The notes under the pieces were generated by a model. That model ran no database searches. It was not told where the DNA came from and worked only from the letters and a program-made list of their open reading frames with translations. A stretch of 5,168 nucleotides of DNA. It comes from an uncultured Collinsella sp. Lineage in GTDB: Bacteria > Actinomycetota > Coriobacteriia > Coriobacteriales > Coriobacteriaceae. This document shows positions 1-5,168 of this stretch, in pieces. The DNA lies in contig CABUTH010000134.1 of assembly GCA_902494465.1 (NCBI GenBank), positions 1 through 5,168 of the forward strand. The letters are read 5' to 3'. The position numbers were made by a program, and so were the translations under genes. The stretch's first letter is position 1, and the number at the start of each line of letters is the position of its first letter.

Positions 1-408
1 CGGCGGCGTATCCCAGCGCGGCGCAAAGCGCGATGGGCATGCCGAGTTGAGCCTCGTTATGGCGACATCTGGGTAACAGAAAGGCCCGCGTTCCTCAGAG
101 GCAAGATAGGCAATTCTGCTTCTGAGGTAGATCTCAATTCTGTCGACCGCATCAAACATTAACTGCCGGAGGGCTCGGTCAAATTCATACGTGTAGATGA
201 TGGTTTCGAATGTTGTGCCTTCGCGAAAGATGGTAATCCCGGACTTGCATTTGGTTTTGCAGGGAAACCAGTAGGCCGACAGTTTGTAGTGGCCGACTTC
301 GACCAAAGCTCGCTCGAGTTCGTTTTGATCAGAGCACTTAAGACCCTTGTTTTCTGTCAATAGTGCTATCTGTTCGTTGATGGATATCCGCGACTTCCGG
401 TATTTCAT
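1..408 (-). CDS. Abi_2 family abortive-infection protein (AbiD/AbiF-like), N-terminal part, runs off left edge
   Basis: The minus strand is open from an ATG at 408 to the window edge (136 codons, no stop). The start is supported by a Shine-Dalgarno AAGAGG at 419-414, five bases upstream. The translation follows the Abi_2 (PF07751) pattern as I know it: ISINEQIALL near residues 8-17, then a short variable stretch, VGHYKLSAYWFP at 38-49, FREGTTFETIIYTYEFDRALRQL at about 61-83, VDRIEIYLRSRIAY at 88-101 and RGPFCYPD at 107-114. The family usually has roughly 300 residues, so less than half is visible. Family members are phage-defence or toxin-like proteins with a HEPN-type fold, thought to act on RNA. 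The usual HEPN motif R-x4-6-H is expected at R96, but the residues after it are SRIAYLA with no His; R33-x6-H40 is present but lies outside the place I expect for the catalytic motif. After about residue 116 the match fades and GC content rises, so the gene may be broken near the edge. Family assignment is fairly sure; integrity is unknown. Confidence 0.8.
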   Translation of the reverse strand, partial: MKYRKSRISINEQIALLTENKGLKCSDQNELERALVEVGHYKLSAYWFPCKTKCKSGITIFREGTTFETIIYTYEFDRALRQLMFDAVDRIEIYLRSRIAYLASEERGPFCYPDVAITRLNSACPSRFAPRWDTPP

Positions 409-410
409 TT

Positions 411-470
411 AAGCCTCTTGATAGAAAAAGGGCTGGAGTTGCGCATCGTTGAGAGGCTTTCCAGCTTTAG
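411..470 (-). ncRNA. Candidate structured leader RNA of the abi gene (hairpin plus anti-Shine-Dalgarno pairing)
   Basis: Read on the minus strand, GCTGGA (465-460) can pair with TCCAGC (437-432). Three further A-U pairs are possible across a CC bulge, and the 3' arm is followed by five T (429-425), as in an intrinsic terminator. Directly after the 5' arm, AAGCCTCT (459-452) is perfectly complementary to AGAGGCTT (418-411), which contains the ribosome binding site of the abi gene. Because the 5' half of the second helix lies in the loop of the first, the two could form a pseudoknot or be alternatives. A weak -10-like TTATAA lies upstream at about 486-481. Structured RNAs upstream of Abi_2 genes (the abiF RNA motif) are described in the literature as I recall; that this is one is inference, since no covariance model could be run. 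Confidence 0.35.
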
Positions 471-579
471 CAAAACAAACTTATAAGATGCGACGGGCCA
501 CGTCAGGATAATTACCGGACGGCCTAGGAGGCGGCTGGTTGGCTGGCTTAAAACCTAGCGCGTGAAATGACGCTCCATG

Positions 580-1218
580 CTATTCAGCGCGCTTGATAGG
601 ATGACGAACCACAGTCTTAAGTTTCTCCGGTGCACATTTGCGCGGATCGGAGAGATAGATTTCGTGATGTAAGCGGGTGTCTGAGAAGTCGGGGACATAG
701 CCCTGCTCGGCCGTGTATTCATGCATGGCGTTTACGGTTGCCGGCTCGCTGTCATAGGGTCCGGTATGCATGCATTGAACGCAGAGACCCTCGTCAACTT
801 TAAGCAGCTCGACGGCGGAAAAGTCCAGTTTCTTTTTGGTCGTGGCTTCCGCGACTGCCCAGTCAAAATCATCTCGGCTGACGAAATCGGGCAGGCGGAT
901 GCACGAGATAAAGTTGAAATCGTCCTTGCGTACATAATCGATGTCGCCGCTCGGGGAGTCTTGCCACCAGAAACCCTCGAGCGGCGGTACCACAAAGTCG
1001 AAATAGCCCTCGATACTCCTTGAGCCTTTCTTCGACATCTTGACGGTATAGGCGATGCCGTAAAGCAGCGGCAGGGCGTTTTGATACTCGCCACCTTCAG
1101 TATTTGGGTCGCCCTTTCCGCGAACGGCAACGTAGCTCATAGGCGGGACAGTTACGATACTCGGCTTGCTTGCAGGTTTGTAGAGCTCCTTGCATTCCTT
1201 CTTAAAGTCGAACGCCAT
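580..1218 (-). CDS. GyrI-like (SbmC/Cass2-type) small-molecule-binding domain protein
   Basis: A complete 212-residue protein with start ATG at 1218, preceded by AGAAAGGCGG about eight bases upstream, and stop TAG at 582-580. The sequence matches the stand-alone GyrI-like family: an N-terminal FDFKKECKELYKP, IVTVPPMSYVAVRGKGDPN at 21-39, a conserved VVPPLEGFWWQ block at 76-86, HTGPYDSEPATVNAMHEY at 151-168 and the C-terminal block HHEIYLSDPRK..PEKLKTVVRHPI at 184-208. There is no DNA-binding domain, so it is not an AraC or MerR regulator with a GyrI sensor tail. Relatives bind hydrophobic ligands; E. coli SbmC (GyrI) protects gyrase and DNA from toxins, and some GyrI-like proteins hydrolyse cyclopropanoid DNA alkylators. 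It is probably cytosolic, with no signal peptide or membrane segment. A LexA-type palindrome overlaps the presumed promoter, pointing to SOS control and a DNA-damage protection role. The ligand cannot be read from the sequence. The abi gene lies downstream on the same strand, 171 bases away. Confidence 0.9.
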   Translation of the reverse strand: MAFDFKKECKELYKPASKPSIVTVPPMSYVAVRGKGDPNTEGGEYQNALPLLYGIAYTVKMSKKGSRSIEGYFDFVVPPLEGFWWQDSPSGDIDYVRKDDFNFISCIRLPDFVSRDDFDWAVAEATTKKKLDFSAVELLKVDEGLCVQCMHTGPYDSEPATVNAMHEYTAEQGYVPDFSDTRLHHEIYLSDPRKCAPEKLKTVVRHPIKRAE

Positions 1219-1259
1219 GTTGGCCGCCTTTCTGCGTATTGGCCTGCTTAGATAACGGA

Positions 1260-1270
1260 ATCATATCATA
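1260..1270 (-). promoter_or_regulatory. Candidate -10 region of the GyrI-like gene
   Basis: On the minus strand two overlapping TATGAT hexamers (1270-1265 and 1265-1260) lie about 42 to 52 bases upstream of the start codon. No good TTGACA is seen at the expected distance; TTATTC (1293-1288) is the best -35 for the first hexamer with a 17-base spacer. The LexA-type palindrome at 1275-1288 would cover the spacer and the -35 edge, a typical repressing position. Confidence 0.45.
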
Positions 1271-1274
1271 GAAA

Positions 1275-1288
1275 CGAACAGCTGTTCG
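1275..1288. promoter_or_regulatory. LexA/DinR (SOS) operator
   Basis: The 14-base sequence CGAACAGCTGTTCG is a perfect palindrome. It fits exactly the consensus CGAAC-N4-GTTCG known for LexA (DinR) in Bacillus and actinobacteria. It sits 57 bases upstream of the GyrI-like start codon and just upstream of its candidate -10 hexamers, where a bound repressor would block RNA polymerase. The ABC ATPase starts 201 bases away on the other side, so it is a less likely target. Confidence 0.75.
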
Positions 1289-1389
1289 AATAATTTGGCT
1301 GACAGATTGAGATGCGTGCGTGGTGTTTGGCGGTCGGCCTGACCCCGTCGATGATTTCTCTGCCTTCCCGGCTCCTCATCTATGACTGC

Positions 1390-1435
1390 CGTTTCCCCAT
1401 ATAAAACCTGCCAAAATGAACCTGTCCCTTTTTGG
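1390..1435 (+). repeat. Left copy of the inverted repeat bracketing the ABC operon
   Basis: Positions 1390-1435 match the reverse complement of 5012-4967 at 44 of 46 bases; mismatches are at 1395/5007 and 1400/5002. The core holds AACCTGCCAAAA (1405-1416), an internal second AACCTG (1419-1424), a CCC and a T-run (1429-1433) ending in TTTTGG. This copy can still fold through CCAAAA/TTTTGG, but its distal arm after 1435 (TCGGTG instead of CAGGTT) has diverged, unlike the perfect right copy. It lies in the divergent gap between the GyrI-like gene and the ATPase, 54 bases before the ATPase start. It encodes no protein and is best seen as a small REP- or MITE-like palindromic element. Confidence 0.8.
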
Positions 1436-1489
1436 TCGGTGTGAAATGGGTAATACTAAAGAGTTATCCGACCAGATGGGAACCGATCG

Positions 1490-2191
1490 ATGGCCTATAT
1501 CGAATTCAAAGACGTCATCAAAGCATACGGCGAGGGCGATGCCCGCATTCATGCACTCGACGGCGCGAGCTTTACGGTCGAGCGTGGCGAGCTCGCCATC
1601 ATTCTGGGTGCTTCGGGTGCCGGGAAGACCACGGCGCTCAATATCCTGGGCGGCATGGATACGGTAACCTCTGGCACCGTGACGGTGGACGGGCGCGACG
1701 TGAGCTCCTCCAACGAGGCGCAGCTCGTGGAATACCGCCGCGCCGACGTCGGCTTTGTTTTCCAGTTCTACAATCTGGTCCCCAACCTGACGGCGCTCGA
1801 AAACGTCGAGCTCGCAGCTCAGATCTGCCCCGATTCGCTCGATGCCGAACAGACGCTTCGCCAGGTTGGTCTGGGCGAGCGCCTGGGCAATTTTCCGGCA
1901 CAGCTTTCGGGCGGCGAGCAGCAGCGCGTGTCCATCGCCCGCGCACTGGCCAAGAATCCCAAGCTGCTTCTGTGCGACGAGCCCACGGGCGCACTCGACT
2001 ACAAAACCGGCAAGCAGATTTTGCAGTTGCTGCAGGACACCTGCCGCAAGCAGGGCATTACGGTCATCATTATCACTCACAACTCCGCGCTGGCGCCCAT
2101 GGCCGATCGCTTGATTCGCTTTAAGAACGGCCGCGTGGAGAGCGAGACGGTCCAGCAAAATCCCGTGCCGATCGAGACGATCGAGTGGTAG
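1490..2191 (+). CDS. ABC transporter ATP-binding protein, MacB/LolD type
   Basis: This 233-residue nucleotide-binding subunit powers the FtsX-type permease encoded next to it. All ATPase motifs are intact: Walker [10 protein letters not shown] at 40-48, Q-loop Q92 in [19 protein letters not shown], signature [15 protein letters not shown] at 139-153, Walker [13 protein letters not shown] at 159-170 with catalytic E164, and the switch His H197 in IITHN. The Q-loop context and the GALD D-loop are typical of the MacB/LolD/FtsE group, which acts by mechanotransmission or lipid/peptide export rather than nutrient uptake. The start ATG at 1490 places [13 protein letters not shown] at the usual N-terminal position; its ribosome binding site is weak (GATGGG at 1475-1480), and ATGs further upstream are in other frames. 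No two-component system or TetR regulator is visible nearby, so the substrate remains open: antimicrobial peptides, lipoproteins or cell-envelope lipids are family-based possibilities. Confidence 0.95.
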   Translation: MAYIEFKDVIKAYGEGDARIHALDGASFTVERGELAIILGASGAGKTTALNILGGMDTVTSGTVTVDGRDVSSSNEAQLVEYRRADVGFVFQFYNLVPNLTALENVELAAQICPDSLDAEQTLRQVGLGERLGNFPAQLSGGEQQRVSIARALAKNPKLLLCDEPTGALDYKTGKQILQLLQDTCRKQGITVIIITHNSALAPMADRLIRFKNGRVESETVQQNPVPIETIEW

Positions 2192-2196
2192 CGCCC

Positions 2197-4962
2197 ATGG
2201 ATCAGGACCGCCAAAACAGCCAACGCCGCGACGCGCAGAACACGGAGCGCGCGCAGGATTTTACGACCTATCGCACCGCCCAAAGCTCAAACGACATGGT
2301 GCCGACGGTTTTCCGCCGTGGCATCTACCGCACGGTTCGCGGCAGCCTCAAACGCTTCTTGTCTATCGTCGTGATCACCGCGCTCGGCGTGAGCGTGATG
2401 TGCGGTCTTAAGGCGGGTTGCGAGGACCTGCGCGATTCGGTCGATGCTTACTTTGACCAGCAGAATGTCTATGACATTAACGTGCAGTCGACCTATGGCC
2501 TTACGCGCGACGATCTTGCAGCCATTCAAGAGGTCGACGGCGTCGAGACGGCCGAGGGCATCTACACCGAGACCGCCTACACCGCCGTGGGTACAACGCG
2601 CGAGCGCGTGGTCGTGCAGAGTCTTTCCAAGGAGAATATCGATCAACCGGTGCTGGTGAGCGGCGATTTGCCCGAGAGCGCCGGTGAGGTCGCGGTGACT
2701 TCGAAGTTCTTGAAGGCTTCGGGCAAGAAAATCGGCGATACGGTGAGTTTTGCCGCCAATGACGCGAGCTCGTCGAACCAAAGCGCCAAGGACCAGTTTG
2801 CCGCGGGCGATTACACCATTACGGCCGAGGTTCTCGATCCCACCGACGTGAGCTCCGACTCGACGGTCAACGCCTTTCGCGCTGCTTCGGCGGCGGACTA
2901 TAAGTTCTATGTGAGCGAGGATGCCGCGACATCTTCTTCCTACTCCGCTGTCCACGTGATCGTTGAAGGAGCCAAGAGCCTCAACTCCTATTCGAATGCC
3001 TACACGGCAAAGATCAATGAGGTCAAGGGCAATATCGAGAAGATCCGCGAGGAGCGTGAGAAGGCGCGCGCTCAGGAGCTGACGGTCGACACGCCGGCAA
3101 GCTTGGATGCGGCCGAGCGCCAGACGAATATGCTCTTTGGGATTGAACAGGGCAACATTGACCGTATGGCCGAGGGCAGCGACGAGCGTGCGCAGGCACA
3201 AGCCGACCTGGACCAGCGCCGTGCCGCCGCCGACCAGCAGTTTGCCGATGCCCGCGCCGACCTCTCTGACCTGGGAGAATGCACCTGGTACATCCAAGAC
3301 CGCGGCAATATCGCAAGCTACTCGAGCGTCGAGAGCGATAGCTCGTCAATTGAGGCCATCGCCACGGTGTTCCCGTTCATCTTCTTTATCGTCGCCGTGC
3401 TCATCAGCCTCACCACCGCCACACGTATGGTCGAGGAGGAGCGCACGCTTATCGGCCTGTACAAGGCGCTCGGCTATTCACGCGGGCGTATCCTGTCCAA
3501 ATATGTGGACTACTCGCTGTGGGCGTGTCTGATTGGCGGCGTACTCGGTAACATCATCGGATTTGTGGGCCTGCCGCTGTTCTTGTTTACGGTGTTCGAC
3601 GACATGTACTCACTGCCCCAGATGCTGCTTTCGTACGACATCGTGTCGTCGATCGTGTCGGTGGCGCTGTTTGCCGTGGGCGTGGTGGGCGCCACGATTA
3701 TCGCCTGCCGCCACGAGATGGCCGAGACCCCAGCCTCGCTCATGCGCCCCAAGGCCCCGCGCGCCGGCTCGCGTATCTTGCTCGAGCGTATCAGCTTTAT
3801 CTGGCGCCGCATGGGCTTTTTGAATAAGGTGGCAGCGCGTAACCTGTTCCGCTACAAAAAGCGTGCCTTTATGACCATCTTTGGCATCGCGGGTTGTACC
3901 GCGCTTGTGATCTGCGGTATGGGCATTCGCGACACGTCGGTCGCGCTTTCGCCCAAGCAGTACGGACATATCACGCGTTATGACCTGCTGGCGGTCGCCA
4001 ACCCCGATGACTTTACGCAGGCGTGCGCGGCGCTCGATGGGCGCAGCGCGGCCAATGATTCCAACGTGACCGTGACTTCGACGCTGCCGATTATGACCGA
4101 CAACGTCACCTTTACATTCGGCGGAAAGAGCGAGACCGTGCAGCTGATCGTGGTGCCCGATGACCGCACGAACGATCTGGACAACTATGTTCGCCTTGAG
4201 GATGAGTCCAAAGAACCGCTCACCCTGCGTGACGGGGATGTGTATTTGAGCAAGAGCTCTCAGCTGGTGCTGGGGATTCAACCGGGCGATACGGCACACG
4301 TCCAGGATTCGTCGCTCAATGTTGCCAAGGTTAAAATCAGCGACATTTCGCTCAACTATCTGGGCAACACGCTTTACATGACGCAGGGCACCTATGAGCG
4401 CGCGTTTGGCCGAAGCGCACGCCTTAACGGCATCCTTGCGCTGCTTAAGGGTTCGTCGACCGATCAGATTGCGTTTACCAACCGTCTTAAGAGCGATGGG
4501 TGGATTACGCTGTCGAGTACCGCCGAGCATTGGGAAAACTATGAGGCAAACTTTACGATTATCAATTCGGTCGTGGTGCTTGTGACCTTTATGGCGGCGT
4601 GCCTATCGTTTGTGGTGGTGTTTACGCTGTCTAATACGAATATTTCGGAGCGCGAACGCGAGCTAGCGACCATCAAGGTACTGGGCTTTCGCCGTGGCGA
4701 GGTGCACCATTACGTCAACAAGGAGACGTTGATTCTTACGGCGATTGGAGCCGCACTGGGCGTACCGCTGGGCGGCTTGCTGGCCGAGAGCTTTACCTAC
4801 ATTTTGCAGATGCCGTCGCTGTACTTTGACGTTGAGGTCGAGCCGCTGAGCTACGTGCTATCCGTGCTGCTGGCCTTTGCCTTTACGTTTATCGTCAACC
4901 TCGCTACCAATCGCACCCTCAATAAGATCGACATGGTCGGCGCCCTCAAGAGCGCCGAGTAA
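2197..4962 (+). CDS. ABC transporter permease with two FtsX domains
   Basis: A 921-residue membrane protein counted from ATG 2197, five bases after the ATPase stop, with GAGTGG at 2183-2188 as a possible ribosome binding site. An in-frame GTG at 2185 would overlap the ATPase by seven bases and add four residues. Visible layout: one N-terminal membrane helix at about 54-71, a large extracytoplasmic domain with charged, coiled-coil-prone stretches at about 271-296 and 329-359, then an FtsX domain with helices near 387-406, 442-467 and 482-504. The family motif MVEEERTLIGLYKALGY lies at 411-427. A second half follows: a helix at 558-577, another extracytoplasmic domain, and a C-terminal FtsX domain with helices near 786-811, 845-870 and 886-904, carrying ERERELATIKVLGFRRGEV at 818-836. 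The eight-helix, two-FtsX plan fits one-chain permeases that pair with a MacB/LolD-type ATPase, in line with export or envelope remodelling. The stop codon TAA lies inside the downstream repeat. The reading frame is intact; the substrate is unknown. Confidence 0.93.
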   Translation: MDQDRQNSQRRDAQNTERAQDFTTYRTAQSSNDMVPTVFRRGIYRTVRGSLKRFLSIVVITALGVSVMCGLKAGCEDLRDSVDAYFDQQNVYDINVQSTYGLTRDDLAAIQEVDGVETAEGIYTETAYTAVGTTRERVVVQSLSKENIDQPVLVSGDLPESAGEVAVTSKFLKASGKKIGDTVSFAANDASSSNQSAKDQFAAGDYTITAEVLDPTDVSSDSTVNAFRAASAADYKFYVSEDAATSSSYSAVHVIVEGAKSLNSYSNAYTAKINEVKGNIEKIREEREKARAQELTVDTPASLDAAERQTNMLFGIEQGNIDRMAEGSDERAQAQADLDQRRAAADQQFADARADLSDLGECTWYIQDRGNIASYSSVESDSSSIEAIATVFPFIFFIVAVLISLTTATRMVEEERTLIGLYKALGYSRGRILSKYVDYSLWACLIGGVLGNIIGFVGLPLFLFTVFDDMYSLPQMLLSYDIVSSIVSVALFAVGVVGATIIACRHEMAETPASLMRPKAPRAGSRILLERISFIWRRMGFLNKVAARNLFRYKKRAFMTIFGIAGCTALVICGMGIRDTSVALSPKQYGHITRYDLLAVANPDDFTQACAALDGRSAANDSNVTVTSTLPIMTDNVTFTFGGKSETVQLIVVPDDRTNDLDNYVRLEDESKEPLTLRDGDVYLSKSSQLVLGIQPGDTAHVQDSSLNVAKVKISDISLNYLGNTLYMTQGTYERAFGRSARLNGILALLKGSSTDQIAFTNRLKSDGWITLSSTAEHWENYEANFTIINSVVVLVTFMAACLSFVVVFTLSNTNISERERELATIKVLGFRRGEVHHYVNKETLILTAIGAALGVPLGGLLAESFTYILQMPSLYFDVEVEPLSYVLSVLLAFAFTFIVNLATNRTLNKIDMVGALKSAE

Positions 4963-4999
4963 CCTGCCAAAAAGGGACAGGTTCATTTTGGCAGGTTTT
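4961..4999 (+). terminator. Rho-independent terminator-like hairpin after the ABC operon
   Basis: AACCTGCCAAAA (4961-4972) and TTTTGGCAGGTT (4986-4997) are perfect 12-base arms around a 13-base loop. The GC-rich lower stem is followed by a short T-run (4996-4999). The left arm overlaps the last two bases of the permease stop codon. The loop also contains CAGGTT (4978-4983), which can pair with the AACCTG of the left arm as an alternative fold. The symmetry means it may also stop transcription arriving on the minus strand. Confidence 0.65.
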
Positions 5000-5012
5000 A
5001 TCTGGGCAAACG
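4967..5012 (-). repeat. Right copy of the inverted repeat bracketing the ABC operon
   Basis: This is the reverse-complement partner of 1390-1435 with 44 of 46 identical positions, including a perfect block of about 35 bases (4967-5001). Both outer arms are preserved in this copy, so the palindrome runs from 4961 to 4997. The similarity reaches 5012, beyond the palindrome, so flanking sequence was copied with it or belongs to the element. It overlaps the 3' end of a truncated minus-strand ORF. Confidence 0.8.
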
Positions 5013-5108
5013 CCGGACAACCATTGTCGCTGCCACAATGACAGGATAGGGAACAAGGGCATTTTCCGGGTAGCCGGGTTCGTTACCATTCGTCCCATTC
5101 ATCAGCAT
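4998..5108 (-). pseudogene. Short ORF, probable truncated N-terminus of a conjugative-element helix-turn-helix protein
   Basis: A 36-codon ORF starts with ATG at 5108, directly after a strong ribosome binding site TGGAGG (5117-5112), and ends with TAA at 5000-4998. The N-terminal part, through NALVPYPVIVAAT at residues 16-28, resembles the start of small helix-turn-helix proteins (HTH_16 type) found beside sigma-like genes in Tn916-like and related integrative elements; there, the equivalent position normally continues with a G-D-x-E/A-A type helix. Here the continuation is MVVRRLPR and a stop supplied by the repeat copy that begins at 5012. I read it as a gene cut off by a deletion or by arrival of the repeat. 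The family call rests on recalled sequence patterns only. A real 36-residue peptide is a weaker alternative. Confidence 0.4.
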
Positions 5109-5168
5109 TTTCCTCCAGATATTTTCTTAATTTCTCAAAAGAGCTTGTCCGCCTGTACTGTATCGTGC
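5083..5168 (-). CDS. C-terminal end of an unidentified protein, runs off right edge
   Basis: On the minus strand one frame is open from the window edge to a TAA at 5085-5083. It gives 27 residues with the acidic, helical tail SFEKLRKYLEENADEWDEW. The stop lies 26 bases inside the next ORF (start at 5108), so the two genes overlap and were probably translationally coupled, with the ribosome binding site of the second inside the coding sequence of the first. If the downstream ORF is a conjugative-element helix-turn-helix protein, this may be the end of the accompanying sigma-factor-like protein. The fragment is too short to name from the sequence. Confidence 0.5.
   Translation of the reverse strand, partial: TIQYRRTSSFEKLRKYLEENADEWDEW

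Noticed and set aside
532..549. Short tandem GGCTGGTT/GGCTGGCT repeat
   Set aside because: Two imperfect 8-base units are within chance expectation in this sequence.
554..576. Terminator of the GyrI-like gene (GCGT/ACGC hairpin before TTTT)
   Set aside because: The stem is only four base pairs and the T-run is several bases away.
721..1023. Plus-strand open frame inside the GyrI-like gene
   Set aside because: It overlaps a complete, recognisable minus-strand gene and lacks a ribosome binding site.
1312..1404. Plus-strand 30-codon ORF between the GyrI-like gene and the left repeat
   Set aside because: There is no convincing ribosome binding site, no recognisable pattern, and the stop lies in the repeat; a chance ORF is more likely.
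1428..1460. Promoter for the ABC operon with TAATAC (1451-1456) as -10
   Set aside because: No acceptable -35 lies at 16-18 bases; the region there is the T-run of the repeat. It is possible but not supportable.
1376..2158. Long minus-strand open frame (260 codons) opposite the ATPase gene
   Set aside because: The plus-strand frame encodes a complete ABC ATPase with all motifs; the antisense frame is open because of GC-rich codon use.
2287..3297. Long minus-strand open frame (336 codons) opposite the permease gene
   Set aside because: It is antisense to a well-supported FtsX permease, with low-complexity Arg/Ala/His-rich content and no ribosome binding site or family pattern.
3610..4530. 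Minus-strand open frame (306 codons) within the permease gene
   Set aside because: Its composition is that of the reverse complement of a GC-rich gene; it has no recognisable domain.
1..5168. CRISPR array, tRNA or rRNA gene
   Set aside because: No regularly spaced direct repeats, cloverleaf-like segments or rRNA-like conserved stretches were seen.

Overview
The window looks like an accessory or boundary region of a high-GC Gram-positive chromosome, most likely a coriobacterium such as Collinsella. The genus is an inference from composition, codon use, the style of the FtsX-type permease and a Gram-positive-type LexA box; no rRNA or other taxonomic marker is present.

Left part, minus strand (1-1290). 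The 5' part of an Abi_2 (AbiD/AbiF-type) abortive-infection gene runs off the left edge. It is preceded by a 171-base non-coding gap holding a hairpin followed by a T-run and an anti-Shine-Dalgarno repeat, a candidate leader or antitoxin-like RNA. Upstream on the same strand is a complete 212-residue GyrI-like (SbmC/Cass2-type) ligand-binding protein. Its promoter region carries a perfect CGAAC-N4-GTTCG palindrome, the LexA/DinR box of Gram-positive bacteria, so this gene is probably SOS-induced.

Centre, plus strand (1490-4962). A two-gene ABC export module comprises a MacB/LolD-type ATPase and a 921-residue permease with two FtsX domains. The genes are separated by only 5 bases and are surely co-transcribed. 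The module is bracketed by two inverted copies of a repeat: 46 bp with 44 identical, including a 33-35 bp perfect core. One copy lies in the divergent intergenic region upstream of the ATPase. The other begins at the permease stop codon and forms a 12-bp-stem hairpin that probably serves as terminator.

Right part, minus strand (4998-5168). The last 27 codons of an unidentified gene overlap the start of a 36-codon ORF with a strong ribosome binding site. That ORF looks like the N-terminus of a conjugative-element helix-turn-helix protein, cut off beside the repeat, which suggests the eroded edge of an integrative element.

The most notable points are the SOS box on the GyrI-like gene, the Abi leader RNA candidate, and the inverted repeat pair around the ABC operon, whose right copy abuts a truncated gene.
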